From positions 186,001 to 250,000 of the forward strand of contig NZ_QEWP01000007.1 of the NCBI RefSeq assembly GCF_003121985.1: 64,000 bases of DNA, read 5' to 3'. A program made the position numbers and the translations under genes. The notes beneath the pieces are model-generated. The model saw nothing but the letters and a program-made list of their open reading frames with translations, had not been told where the DNA came from and did no database searches. Shown one piece after another: positions 34,643 through 43,912 of the stretch. This DNA comes from Marinilabilia rubra (lineage in GTDB: Bacteria > Bacteroidota > Bacteroidia > Bacteroidales > Marinilabiliaceae). Each line of letters begins with the position of its first letter. Position 1 is the first letter of the stretch.

Positions 34643-36481
34643 ATGGTAAAAGTATACTATTTTTTTATAACAGCCACTTACCTCTTACTTCCCTTTAATT
34701 TTGCAAACTCCCAACAATTGGTTGTTTATGACAACATTCCCGGGCGAGCTGCTTCTGATCATTACCTATGCAGAGTAAAATTTGAAAGCGAAGATGAAAA
34801 CGCCTGGAGAGATGCATTTGTGCTGCAAACAGAGGCAAAAAGCGAAAACGGCTATTATTCAACAGTTCAGGGATGGACCGCTTCATGGATTGCTTTTGAA
34901 TCGGACTTTAACGGAGACAATGTTATTGTTGAGATTTCAAGAAAAGACGGGACAGCTATTACAGAGAGCATGGTAAGACCTGTTGCTGAAGCCTCTCCTG
35001 CAGTAATCTCAAATGGAAAGGCGTATGTCACTTTTACCGAACCAGCCAACGTAAATGTTGACATTAACGGACAAATGGAAAAAAACTATACGGGCTATGG
35101 TTATGGCGGCGCTCCTGTGCATACGATAACCCTTTTTGCCAATCCGGTATTCCCCGTCCCGGATGTGAATAACTCCAATGTCAGATTACTACAACCCGAT
35201 GAGGATATTAACACATTGAATCGTGCCGATTGGGATACCATTGTTTTTGCCCCTGGCGTTCATAATATAGGTATGCCTTTCGAAATTCTCGATAATGAGG
35301 TTTTGTTTATTCCCGGAGATGCTATTGTAAAAGGAACCATCCACCCTTTGGATGCCTGGGGAGATGAAGCTTCTCAAAACATTAAGGTTTACGGATCCGG
35401 GACCATAAGTGGTGAAGATATTGTCAGGGACCCAGATGATAAAAGCAAGATTTTCAAACCTTTTACCTATCAGGCAGAAGGGGCCCATCTGGAAGGTTTT
35501 GTGGTCGCCGATCCGGCATTCCATACTTTTAACATGGGGCATTCCAGGCAAAACACAACAATGCCTAACATTTACAAAAACCTCAAGATTTTAGCCTGGA
35601 GAGTAAACAGTGATGGAATAAACGCTTTCAGAAATTCAGAGATCTCGGATTGTTTTTTCAGGGTACAGGATGATGCATTCTATTTGGGAGCAACTAACGT
35701 TAATGCTCACGACAATGTAGTATGGAACGATGCTAACGGGGCTGTTCTGTTTTTACCTCGGGCTATTGATGGCAGCAGTTGTCAGTTTAAAGATATTACG
35801 GTTATTTATCACCGGGCTAATTGGCATTGGTGGGAAGGTGGAAGAATTATCAGCATGAGAGAAACAGACCCCGGCACAACAATTTCCAATGTGCATGTTA
35901 AAAACATTTTAGTGGAAGATCCTTTACCTGCCTTCCCCCCATTTTATGCCACCATGGTTCCGGGGACAGGAGATGTAACATTAAATAACATCATTATAGA
36001 AAATGTACATCAGGAACATGATGGAGTGAGTACCAGTTTGGATCAGGATCGGGGAAAGCCTCAAAACACCATGGTGGGTCTTGACAGCAGCAGAAAATGG
36101 GAAAACATAACTTTTAAAAACTGCTATTTTAATGGAAAAACGCTGACCAGCTTTGGGGATGGAAATTTTGATACCACATTCGTAGATAAAAACACCGTAA
36201 TATTTGATACCGGGCAGACTTCAATTGAAGACCGGAAAAAAAGATCGGATGTTCTTAAAATATATCCTGATCCGGCACATAACTTATTGAATATTCATTT
36301 TAAGCATCCAGCTGCCAGGAAAATAAATGTTTTCAATATGGCGGGGCAGCTTCTTTTTCTCACCCAAACCAATGATCAAAAAACACAGATTGATGCAAGT
36401 ACTTTTAAGGGTCGGGGTCCTTTAGTAATTACGGTTCAGTCTGAAGGTTCTGTTTCAAACCACAAGATAATGGTTCGGTAA
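34643..36481 (+). CDS. Secreted beta-helix glycosidase-like protein (GH28/GH49 type) with T9SS tail
   Basis: The 612-residue protein has a signal peptide ending FANS (about 23). An N-terminal beta-domain of about 150 residues comes first. A right-handed parallel beta-helix at about 170-500 follows, with GSGTISGEDIVRD, VNSDGINAFRNSEISDCFF and VQDDAFYLG. These Asp-rich turns resemble the catalytic NSDG and DD motifs of GH28 polygalacturonases and GH49 dextranases. The last 80 residues form a T9SS type A tail (ILKIYPDP-like, VFNMAGQLLFL). The substrate is unknown. It is probably surface-attached and followed by a terminator. Confidence 0.78.
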   Translation: MVKVYYFFITATYLLLPFNFANSQQLVVYDNIPGRAASDHYLCRVKFESEDENAWRDAFVLQTEAKSENGYYSTVQGWTASWIAFESDFNGDNVIVEISRKDGTAITESMVRPVAEASPAVISNGKAYVTFTEPANVNVDINGQMEKNYTGYGYGGAPVHTITLFANPVFPVPDVNNSNVRLLQPDEDINTLNRADWDTIVFAPGVHNIGMPFEILDNEVLFIPGDAIVKGTIHPLDAWGDEASQNIKVYGSGTISGEDIVRDPDDKSKIFKPFTYQAEGAHLEGFVVADPAFHTFNMGHSRQNTTMPNIYKNLKILAWRVNSDGINAFRNSEISDCFFRVQDDAFYLGATNVNAHDNVVWNDANGAVLFLPRAIDGSSCQFKDITVIYHRANWHWWEGGRIISMRETDPGTTISNVHVKNILVEDPLPAFPPFYATMVPGTGDVTLNNIIIENVHQEHDGVSTSLDQDRGKPQNTMVGLDSSRKWENITFKNCYFNGKTLTSFGDGNFDTTFVDKNTVIFDTGQTSIEDRKKRSDVLKIYPDPAHNLLNIHFKHPAARKINVFNMAGQLLFLTQTNDQKTQIDASTFKGRGPLVITVQSEGSVSNHKIMVR

Positions 36482-36525
36482 TAACAACAGAATTAACCAT
36501 CAAAAAGGCTTCTTACCTAAAACAG

Positions 36526-36565
36526 AAAACCGGAATAAAGACAAAATGCTTTATCCCGGTTTTTT
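36526..36565 (+). terminator. Rho-independent terminator after the beta-helix gene
   Basis: AAAACCGGAATAAAG (36526-36540) pairs with CTTTATCCCGGTTTT (36549-36563), one mismatch, 8-nt loop, then a T-run. It ends the plus-strand enzyme series. Confidence 0.85.
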
Positions 36566-36730
36566 ATGGTGATTTGTGTTCGATGTTAGTTAATTGACAG
36601 TTACTTATTATTAACCCGCAATACAAATTAAAATACTTATTACAATTGAAATTACTTCAAAATAAAAAACGTAGTTGCTTCATATCCAATACTCATAACG
36701 ACATTCTAATATGAAATAAAGGTTAATAAC
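36566..36730. other. Spacer between convergent transcription units
   Basis: AT-rich, no ORF. It is bounded by a plus-strand terminator on one side and a minus-strand terminator on the other, as expected for convergent units. Confidence 0.6.
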
Positions 36731-36757
36731 AAAAAAGGCTCCATGAAAACAGGAGCC
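36731..36757 (-). terminator. Rho-independent terminator, minus strand
   Basis: GGCTCC (36737-36742) pairs with GGAGCC (36752-36757). On the minus strand the stem is followed by six T residues (36736-36731). It ends the sulfatase-SGNH unit, 96 bp after the stop at 36853. Confidence 0.8.
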
Positions 36758-36852
36758 CATGTGAATTTTAATAGACTATTGAGTGGCCAAACATATAAAT
36801 ATTTAGCCCTGTCTTAGAGTTCCTAAATAACTTTAAGTGATTTTCATATCGC

Positions 36853-37887
36853 TTATTTATTCCATAGCTCCATAAATCTCATAACAGCATTGTAACTCAT
36901 ACGTTGTAAATAGTTTTTCTCATCTTTTTCAAATACCACAGTAGCAGGGTTGCCATCAGGATCAAGGTTTACATTGGGATCTTGTTCATTGGCATGTGTC
37001 TTGTTTTCTGTTACTTTATTAAACATGAATCCTTCTGTACTTTCCTTAAAAAAGGCTGCATAAAACATATTAGCAGTTAAAAATGCAGTACGCTGATTTG
37101 GATGAAAGTCGTTTTCATAACAAAAAGTCAGGTCTGTCCCACCCTGCTGAATCATATTAATAGCTATAGGAACATGAACGACGGCATAAGGCTTTAATTC
37201 TTTGGCAAGGTCAATGACAAAGTTTATTTCCTGATCTACGTTTTGCTGTTTTAATGGGCCTGAAACCGGTTTTGAATTCTGAATGTCAGGCGCAGTGATA
37301 TACAAAATTACCTCAGCTCCCTGTTCTTTTGCAATTCTGGCCATTTTTCTGGCATATTTTGCATAACCATCATTCATATCCGGGATTTCATCCATCCAAC
37401 TTTGCAACACCACATAATCCCACTTTCTTCGTATTTTTTTATTTAGCAATACATTATGGCGTTTAATGGCTATTTCAATAAGATTCTTAGGGAAATCCTT
37501 CACCTTCCTTTTCCTAATATTCTGCCAAAAATTAACATACCCACCCGGTAACTCATTCAATTCTAAAAACTTCTGCATTTCAGCTATTCGATTTTGAATA
37601 GTACTATCGTGAATGGAGCTCTGTTCAATAAAAGTTTGAGAGCAATAGAATTCATTGTGTTGAAACAGGCTCTGACCACCGTAAATAACTTTTTCAACAT
37701 TTACAGATAAATTGGGCTTCCCCTCTTCAAAAACTTGTTTTACAAGCCTGCGAAGGTCGTGCCTGGCAGTAAAGCTATTGCCTATAAATAATATGTTGAT
37801 CTGTTTTTTCTCTTGTGCATTTAATGAGAAAATGGCAGAAACCAATACCAATGCTATTAATATAAGTGTCTTACATGTATTATTCAT
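36853..37887 (-). CDS. Secreted SGNH-type hydrolase
   Basis: 344 residues with a signal peptide ending SLNAQ (about 25). The nucleophile motif is INILFIGNSFTARHDL (GNS in place of GDS). A block with YGGQSLFQH, a WDYVVLQSW strand and the catalytic Asp-His in ENDFHPNQRT follow. The motif order fits SGNH esterases, probably a carbohydrate O-acyl esterase given its neighbours. It lies 52 bp after the sulfatase at 37940-39412 on the same strand and is likely cotranscribed with it. Confidence 0.82.
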   Translation of the reverse strand: MNNTCKTLILIALVLVSAIFSLNAQEKKQINILFIGNSFTARHDLRRLVKQVFEEGKPNLSVNVEKVIYGGQSLFQHNEFYCSQTFIEQSSIHDSTIQNRIAEMQKFLELNELPGGYVNFWQNIRKRKVKDFPKNLIEIAIKRHNVLLNKKIRRKWDYVVLQSWMDEIPDMNDGYAKYARKMARIAKEQGAEVILYITAPDIQNSKPVSGPLKQQNVDQEINFVIDLAKELKPYAVVHVPIAINMIQQGGTDLTFCYENDFHPNQRTAFLTANMFYAAFFKESTEGFMFNKVTENKTHANEQDPNVNLDPDGNPATVVFEKDEKNYLQRMSYNAVMRFMELWNK

Positions 37888-37939
37888 AAACTTAAAATTT
37901 TGTCGTTTTCAAGATTTTAATATATAATACCTGGCTAGT

Positions 37940-39412
37940 TCAATCAATATTTCTTGGCCCTTCAGGTTCATTCTCTTTAGGCAAATAGGCCCTTAAACGT
38001 TCCTTTATCTCTGCATATTCAGGATTATTGGCCAAATTTGTCCATTCCATGGGATCCTTTTCATGATCGTAAAGTTCTTCAACCCCATTATGCTGAACAT
38101 TAATATAACTGTATCTACCATCATAAATGCGGTGGCTTTTATATTTATCAGTAGTTAACGTTGGTTCATTCCATTCCATATCAGGATTTTTAAGCAACTC
38201 AACAAAGCTTCTGCCGTCATTTAGAGGATTCCGGGGCAAACCACAAAGCTCAACTAAGGTCGGATACATATCTATCAGGTTCACTATTCCGTTGCATTGC
38301 TTTTTGTTGGGAGTAACAGCCGGTACTTTAACCATTAAAGGTACCCTGGCCGATTCTTGCCAAAGATATGTTTTACCGTATTTTTGTTTTTCGCCCAAAT
38401 GCCAACCGTGGTCTCCCCAAAGCATTACAATCGTATTATCGGCATATTTACTATTTGCCAAACCATCTAACAATACACCTACACAGTCGTCTGCAAATGT
38501 TATGGTTGCTAAATAAGCCTGTACTGATTCTTTATGCCGATCATATTTTTCAGCACGCAACCATGACCAATGAGCTTTGTAGGCTTGTTTTCCATATTTA
38601 TTTATAATATCTCCTAAATCATTATCACAGGTTTTGGGTAAAACAATTTTATCCAAAGGGTACATATCAAAATACTTTTGAGGTACATACCAACTAAGGT
38701 GTGGTTTGCTAAACCCAATAGCCATAAAAAAAGGTTTACCGTCAAAATCGCGTGTATTAAGTTGTTCTGATGCCCATTTAGCGGTTTGGTAGTCCTTCAT
38801 TTTGGTTTCATCATTACCCTTTGTAGGGCCCCAGTCAAATGCCTTGTAATGGTACGATTTTTTTTCATTGGGCAAATTAGGCAATCCGTTAACAGGACGT
38901 TCTTTGCTAATTGTACCGACACCAGCTAATGTCTTATGCCATTCATCAAAAGCCCACTCTCCATTATCTTTTTTCTTTTGCCCGGGAATTGAATGTTTGT
39001 GAAATATCTTTCCCATGGAGATGGAATGGTAACCATGTTTGCTAAAATATTCAGGAAGTGTTATTAAATCTTTGGCTTTGGGGGCATTCTTAAGATTATT
39101 ACGGTTGCCATACACCCCTGATTTACAGGCACGGACTCCGGTTAGTAATGCCGACCGTGAAGGACCACAAACCGTTGCCGGAGCCTGAGTATCATACATA
39201 ACCATACCTCCTTCAGCATGAAACTTATCCAGGTTTGGTGTTTTCACCTGAGGGTTTCCACCAAAACAGCCAATCCAATCGTTCAGGTCATCAATAGAGA
39301 TAAAAAGTACATTGGGTTTATCTTGTGCTGTAACGCTTAAAGTATTAATGCCTACAATAATTACAGCCAGAAATAGCATTTTTCTTATATATTCTATCTT
39401 AGTTACTTTCAT
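37940..39412 (-). CDS. Sulfatase (S1 family, iduronate-2-sulfatase-like)
   Basis: 490 residues from the ATG at 39412; the longer frame starts at TTG. A signal peptide ends SVTAQ (about 30). Metal ligands are Asp41-Asp42 (ISIDDLNDW). Cys82 in TVCGPSRSALLTG is the formylglycine precursor. MGKIFHK, KPHLSWYVP and WGDHGWHLGE follow, all typical of the iduronate-2-sulfatase-like branch of S1. Members of this branch also act on marine sulfated glycans, so the name does not fix the substrate. It is probably exo-acting and periplasmic. Confidence 0.93.
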   Translation of the reverse strand: MKVTKIEYIRKMLFLAVIIVGINTLSVTAQDKPNVLFISIDDLNDWIGCFGGNPQVKTPNLDKFHAEGGMVMYDTQAPATVCGPSRSALLTGVRACKSGVYGNRNNLKNAPKAKDLITLPEYFSKHGYHSISMGKIFHKHSIPGQKKKDNGEWAFDEWHKTLAGVGTISKERPVNGLPNLPNEKKSYHYKAFDWGPTKGNDETKMKDYQTAKWASEQLNTRDFDGKPFFMAIGFSKPHLSWYVPQKYFDMYPLDKIVLPKTCDNDLGDIINKYGKQAYKAHWSWLRAEKYDRHKESVQAYLATITFADDCVGVLLDGLANSKYADNTIVMLWGDHGWHLGEKQKYGKTYLWQESARVPLMVKVPAVTPNKKQCNGIVNLIDMYPTLVELCGLPRNPLNDGRSFVELLKNPDMEWNEPTLTTDKYKSHRIYDGRYSYINVQHNGVEELYDHEKDPMEWTNLANNPEYAEIKERLRAYLPKENEPEGPRNID

Positions 39413-40025
39413 TTTACAATTTTTATTCAAAAAAAATTAACCCCAAAAAAGTATACTCCCCACTTAATTCAAATTGCAATCATCCATGTCTGTGATGAGT
39501 GCTCTATTTTAATAGCTGATTTAGTTGAATATTCCATTATACAACCATTTTCATATTTTTCTACCAAAGGGCTGCAAACAGGCTTACTTAAAAAAGCTAC
39601 TTGAGTTTATTTTACTAGGAGAATCCGATACCATGAGCACTTACCTTAACAGAGAATTATGTATCAAGCCCCCTATATCATTGATTATCAACAAATCACG
39701 CGCTATACCTTGTTTGCCTGGTTTCTCTGCTGTAATTGAAAACGTTTGGTACTCATCAGAGCTCAATTAATTTGTGGTTCTTCGCCTGCTATAGACGTCA
39801 AAATCTCCTTCCCTGATATGCTGGCATCGCAGACTAGCGGACTTTGGGTGAATGCAAAAAAAGGCTTGCAAAAAATGCAATTACATTATTTTATTTAATC
39901 ATGTTTCTATAATATATTTAATTGTCACATGCCTTTCCTCCTTTACAGACTGAGAGCTTACTGCATTAACCATCATAATGAGTAAAATAAATTTACTCAT
40001 GACTCTTTTTATATTTTTTCATTAA
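39413..40025. other. Non-coding spacer of 613 bp
   Basis: No supported gene. A frame of 81 codons at 39525-39770 (plus) has no signal, domain or start context. A palindrome ATGAGTAAA/TTTACTCAT at 39979-40000 lies 26 bp beyond the stop of the sulfatase at 40026. The space suggests an independent promoter for the 39412 gene, but none was recognised. Confidence 0.5.
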
Positions 40026-41609
40026 TTAATCCAACGGCTCTTTTTCAAAATCCCCGGGGTTCACCCATTCGGTATCTTCGATGGTGAACTCCCCTGCCAT
40101 AAAGCGCTCATAATAATTCCACCCCTGGTCGTTAGAATAACCATACGTGTTAAAAATATCACCATTCCCAAACATACGCGGATCCTTTTGTTCTTTAAGA
40201 ATTTTTTCCATTCGTGACTTCATCTGTTTTTTCAATTCCGATAATTGTGGATCAAATGCCAGATTATTCATGCATTCAGGATCTTTAGTGACATTAAAGA
40301 ATTCTTCGTTTACTTTTCGTTTACCCATGGACCATTGCCAGTATTTATCCTCTTCGCCGGTGCGAAAGAGCCTTAATATTTCAGTTTTGGTAGGCGAACC
40401 ATCTATATCAAGGTACCCAATTTCGGGATTTCCTGCAGGCCATAACGAAATATCATAATTGTATAGATATAAATAATCGTTCGATACTATTCCCCTTATT
40501 GGATATCCCTGATTATCAGGGCGACTGTAGTCATGCCGCTCTTTTCCTATGACGACAACATCTCTTTCCGGGTTAACTTGTCCTTCTTTTTCCGAATAGA
40601 ATATATCTGTTAAACTGATACCCGGAGAACTGTGCATGCCGGATTCATTATATTTAATCCCTGCGACTTCCAGAAACGTAGGCGCAAAATCAATAAAACT
40701 GACCATATCTTTTACAACGCGTCCTGGATTGTTAATTCCTTTAGGCCACATAATAGCCAAAGGTACATGATTGGAATATTCATATTCCTGAGCTTTACAT
40801 CTGGGAAAAGGCATCCCATGATCAGAAGTAAAAACAACAATCGTATTCTCCAACAACCCTCTTTTTTCCAGAGACTCCATCATTAGCTCTAAATGCGAAT
40901 CCGCATATTCTATCTCCAGGGCGTAATCCAGCATATCGTTACGAATAATCTCATTATCTGGCCAAAAAGCAGGAACCGAATCAATATCCTCAAGGTTTTT
41001 ACCTCCCATTCTCTGCCCTGAACCATATTCATATCTGCGATGTGGTTCACGCGCTCCATACCAGAAGAACCATGGTTTGTCCTTGCCAGTTTGAGTTAAG
41101 AACTGCTCAAAATTTGCAGCATAATCTTCACCACTCATCCCTTTGGCCCATGGTTTGGTTTTCTGTTCATTAAACGATTCGCCAATCAAAAGCCGGGTTT
41201 CGCCATTGATGGTACCAGGATCACCCGGGCCCCAGCCTTTGCCTGTTTTGGCAGTAACATACCCATTTTCTCTCAAAACTTCAGGAAATGTTTTAAACTT
41301 TTCAGGAAAGTTAATCACATGATTGGCGGCCTCCTCCAGTTGCCAGGAGTTTCGTCCGGTAATGACGTTGGCTCTGGAAGGTGCGCATTTGGCATTGGCC
41401 GTATAAGCATTGGTAAACAAGATTCCCTGGTCCGCCACCCGGTCAAAAGCAGGCGTGTTGACCCAATCATAACCATAAGCGCTCATATGCGGAGAAGCAT
41501 CATCCATAATGCAGAATAGGATATTTGGTTTCTTGATCTCAGAATTTTCTTTTGAATTACATGCTGTTGCAAACAACAAAACAAAAAAAGACAATAATAA
41601 ATTCTTCAT
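40026..41609 (-). CDS. Sulfatase (S1 family, heparan N-sulfatase-like), lipoprotein
   Basis: 527 residues with lipobox ATAC (Cys17). Metal ligands Asp36-Asp37 are in [14 protein letters not shown]. Cys75 in [15 protein letters not shown] is the formylglycine precursor. [19 protein letters not shown] and [14 protein letters not shown] follow. This pattern matches the sulfoglucosamine sulfohydrolase-like branch, which is abundant in Bacteroidota PULs. Its 5' end abuts the hairpin and repeat at 41643-42035, which separates it from the upstream operon, so it may have its own promoter or one provided by the repeat. Confidence 0.93.
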   Translation of the reverse strand: MKNLLLSFFVLLFATACNSKENSEIKKPNILFCIMDDASPHMSAYGYDWVNTPAFDRVADQGILFTNAYTANAKCAPSRANVITGRNSWQLEEAANHVINFPEKFKTFPEVLRENGYVTAKTGKGWGPGDPGTINGETRLLIGESFNEQKTKPWAKGMSGEDYAANFEQFLTQTGKDKPWFFWYGAREPHRRYEYGSGQRMGGKNLEDIDSVPAFWPDNEIIRNDMLDYALEIEYADSHLELMMESLEKRGLLENTIVVFTSDHGMPFPRCKAQEYEYSNHVPLAIMWPKGINNPGRVVKDMVSFIDFAPTFLEVAGIKYNESGMHSSPGISLTDIFYSEKEGQVNPERDVVVIGKERHDYSRPDNQGYPIRGIVSNDYLYLYNYDISLWPAGNPEIGYLDIDGSPTKTEILRLFRTGEEDKYWQWSMGKRKVNEEFFNVTKDPECMNNLAFDPQLSELKKQMKSRMEKILKEQKDPRMFGNGDIFNTYGYSNDQGWNYYERFMAGEFTIEDTEWVNPGDFEKEPLD

Positions 41610-41642
41610 AAAATTCAGTTGAAAAGTGATGTCCGATAGTTA

Positions 41643-41669
41643 AGGGCTGCTGACTTTTTCAGCAGCCCT
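41643..41669. repeat. Perfect 11-bp hairpin made of two TIR ends
   Basis: AGGGCTGCTGA (41643-41653), loop CTTTT, TCAGCAGCCCT (41659-41669). The right half with its flank equals the right-end TIR motif seen at 60-79 and 707-726. The corresponding hairpin at 211-236 has loop AAAAG, that is the opposite orientation, although the sequence to its right has the same orientation in both places. Confidence 0.7.
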
Positions 41670-42035
41670 AATTTAAATTATTTCTTTTATTGTCCTTTTT
41701 GGCATTGCCCCAAAAACGGAACGAAAAAAAGTCTAGTCCGTTTAAACCTATCTTCGCGCGAAAGCCAAAATTTCCGGCCCTTGCGCAAGGCCTTGAAAGT
41801 CGCCCATTTTGGTTTCCGGTTAGCCGCTGGCCCGATAAACAGACAGGCTACCGCGCCTTTCAAATAGAAAAAGTCGTTCAGCCTAAAAACAATCTTTTGA
41901 ATAGTGATATTTTAAAAATGTATCACCACAGGTGCAGCCTTTTTGAAAGATTTACTTGAAAAACCTTGCACTTCGAATGAGATTATCCGCTATAATTGAT
42001 TTAATATTCGTTTTTTAATTGTTCCTCAACAGGCT
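41670..42035 (+). repeat. Second copy of the repeat interior found at 237-595
   Basis: The sequence from TTTATTGTCCTTTTTGGCATT to the region near 42035 aligns by eye along its whole length with 237-595, at very roughly 80-85% identity. The 89-codon frame at 41690-41959 corresponds to 257-523, with the same stop. The structured hairpin that ends the first copy is not found here, so this copy is incomplete on the right. Confidence 0.75.
41690..41959 (+). other. Open frame of 89 codons inside the repeat, doubtful gene
   Basis: Counterpart of 257-523 with one extra codon near the start. It begins at TTG, encodes a basic protein without a domain, and differs from its partner at about a quarter of the residues. 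Frame conservation is notable but the substitutions are not mainly silent. I would not annotate it as a protein without expression data. Confidence 0.25.
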
Positions 42036-42070
42036 GTAATTAGCTTTTCATTTTCAGTACGATGATTACG

Positions 42071-42105
42071 AAAAAGTCTGCCAACTTAATTTTGTCGGCA
42101 GACTT
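42071..42105 (-). terminator. Rho-independent terminator of the susC operon
   Basis: On the minus strand AAGTCTGCC (42105-42097) pairs perfectly with GGCAGACTT (42082-42074) across a 14-nt loop and is followed by T residues. It lies 117 bp after the stop of the last operon gene. Confidence 0.85.
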
Positions 42106-42221
42106 AATTCCCGGAAACTACAAATTCATGATCTAAAATCAAGAACAAACCAACAAATTCCATGAATAATATCTTCACTAAAGCCTTGATTATCGTGATT
42201 TACATTCAATCATTCTCCGAA

Positions 42222-43889
42222 TCAGGCAGGTGCTGTTCGATCCACTTTTAACGGTTCCTGTTCCATTTCTGATTGTATCAGATTTAACAGCAAATCCATC
42301 TTTATTTTAAAATAATCAGGGTTGTTCCAAAGATTAATTAATTCACCGGGATCACTCTTCAAATCAAACAACTCGCCATAACCATGATTCATATAAGTGG
42401 TTATTTTATACCGTTTTGTAATCAATTGCTTTTGATACAACGAATAAGGCTGCTGACGATTTTCAACGATCACATTATCACGTAATGTTTCAATGTCCCC
42501 TTTCCAAACGGATTTTTGGTCAACGCCTGTCATGCTTCGTGGAACATCTATTCCGGCAAGAGATAAGAACGTTGGTGCAATATCAATTAACGATTGCAAC
42601 GACTGAGACCTGTTTCCCTGGGGCACGGTGCCGGGACATGAAACGATCATGGGTACTTTTACCAAATCCTCATACATAAAGGGCCCTTTCTTGATAAGAC
42701 CATGATGACCATAAACGTTTCCATGATCGGAGGTAAACACAACAACTGTTTTTTCAGTCAATCCAAGCTCATCCAATTTGTCAAGAATCTTTCCAATTTC
42801 ATAGTCCATAAAGGAAACCATTCCATAATAAAGAGCCATGTCTTTGGCTTTCTCTTCCCGGCTCCTCTTTACATGTGAACCTAAACCTGCACTCCAAAGT
42901 TCTGAGTCCTTAAATTGCCCAAAATCAGGATTCTGTTCCTGTGTTTTTTGAAACAATGGAGGCATATCTTCCAATTCACCCTCTTTAATTTCAGGGACAT
43001 TCATTTTTTTCGGATCATACATCTCAGCCCATTCCCCGGAAACCAGATATGGCGGATGCGGGTCAAAAAAACTCGCCCACATAAAAAAGGATTTCTTTTT
43101 ACGGGCATATTCCTCCAATTGATGGTTTGTTCTTTCTGCAATCCAGGTATTCAAATGATATTCTTCCGGCAGATTCCACTTCCCGTATTGGGCTTCAGAG
43201 ATACCTGTGGGTTTCCGAAACCACTTTTCCCAGCTCTTTAGATCTTTTCCTTCAGATTTTAGTTTTTCTTCCATCCATAAGACATAGTGCTGACCAACAT
43301 GCGGTTCATCCCCATGATTTCTTGCCAGTTCAATGTGCTCAAACCCATAGAACGGACCTGTAAAATCTTTCCAAAAATCAAGATCCTGCAGAATGGGATA
43401 AGCTTCGAGAGAAGGAAATTCAGCTGTTCCCTCAAAAGGTTGAAAATGCGCTTTCCCTATTAAGGCCGTTTGATAACCAACCTCTGAAAACTCATCTCCA
43501 ACTGTATTAACATCTTCCGGTAATTTTGTCCCCAAAACATAGGCCCCATGTTGGCTGGGCATCATGCCTGTAATAAGTGAGGCACGTGTTGGCGTGCAAG
43601 TGGGATTAGGACAATAGGCCCTGTCAAATATAATTCCGCTTTTGCCTAATCGATCCAGATTAGGCGTTTGAATATCAGGATTATTATACCCCATTGCCAA
43701 CCAATGATGTTGATCACTTGTTATGAGCAAAAAGTTTAAATCACCGGAATAAACGGAATCCTCACTTACTTTGCCATAAACCTTCTGGAATTTCCTTTCA
43801 ATCACTTCATCTACCTGGGCTTCGGAATATGATCCCATTATGGAAAGAGCTAGAATCAAAAGGCATTTTACCTTAACACTATATCTCAT
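42222..43889 (-). CDS. Sulfatase (S1 family), last gene of the susC operon
   Basis: About 555 residues from ATG 43889; the frame extends to a TTG at 43916 that overlaps the GH27 stop. A signal peptide ends YSEAQ. The metal site is TSDQHHW (Asp-Gln in place of Asp-Asp). Cys98 in NPTCTPTRASLITG is the formylglycine precursor. GKAHFQPF, FDPHPPY and VFTSDHGNVYGHHG follow. The Asp-Gln metal pair and CTPTR variant are found in the choline sulfatase-like and related S1 branches. Cotranscription with GH27 is likely, with 23 bp between them. Confidence 0.93.
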   Translation of the reverse strand: MRYSVKVKCLLILALSIMGSYSEAQVDEVIERKFQKVYGKVSEDSVYSGDLNFLLITSDQHHWLAMGYNNPDIQTPNLDRLGKSGIIFDRAYCPNPTCTPTRASLITGMMPSQHGAYVLGTKLPEDVNTVGDEFSEVGYQTALIGKAHFQPFEGTAEFPSLEAYPILQDLDFWKDFTGPFYGFEHIELARNHGDEPHVGQHYVLWMEEKLKSEGKDLKSWEKWFRKPTGISEAQYGKWNLPEEYHLNTWIAERTNHQLEEYARKKKSFFMWASFFDPHPPYLVSGEWAEMYDPKKMNVPEIKEGELEDMPPLFQKTQEQNPDFGQFKDSELWSAGLGSHVKRSREEKAKDMALYYGMVSFMDYEIGKILDKLDELGLTEKTVVVFTSDHGNVYGHHGLIKKGPFMYEDLVKVPMIVSCPGTVPQGNRSQSLQSLIDIAPTFLSLAGIDVPRSMTGVDQKSVWKGDIETLRDNVIVENRQQPYSLYQKQLITKRYKITTYMNHGYGELFDLKSDPGELINLWNNPDYFKIKMDLLLNLIQSEMEQEPLKVDRTAPA

Positions 43890-43912
43890 TTTACAGGCAT
43901 TAAACGAAATAA

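Noticed and set aside
35189-35551. Minus-strand frame of 120 codons within the beta-helix gene
   Set aside because: Antisense of a gene with signal peptide and T9SS tail; no motif of its own.
39525-39770. Open frame of 81 codons between two sulfatase genes
   Set aside because: No signal peptide, no known motif, poor start context; more likely chance in AT-rich spacer.
39979-40000. Palindrome ATGAGTAAA/TTTACTCAT as a terminator of the sulfatase at 40026
   Set aside because: On the minus strand it is not followed by a T-run, so it lacks the terminator form; its role is unclear.
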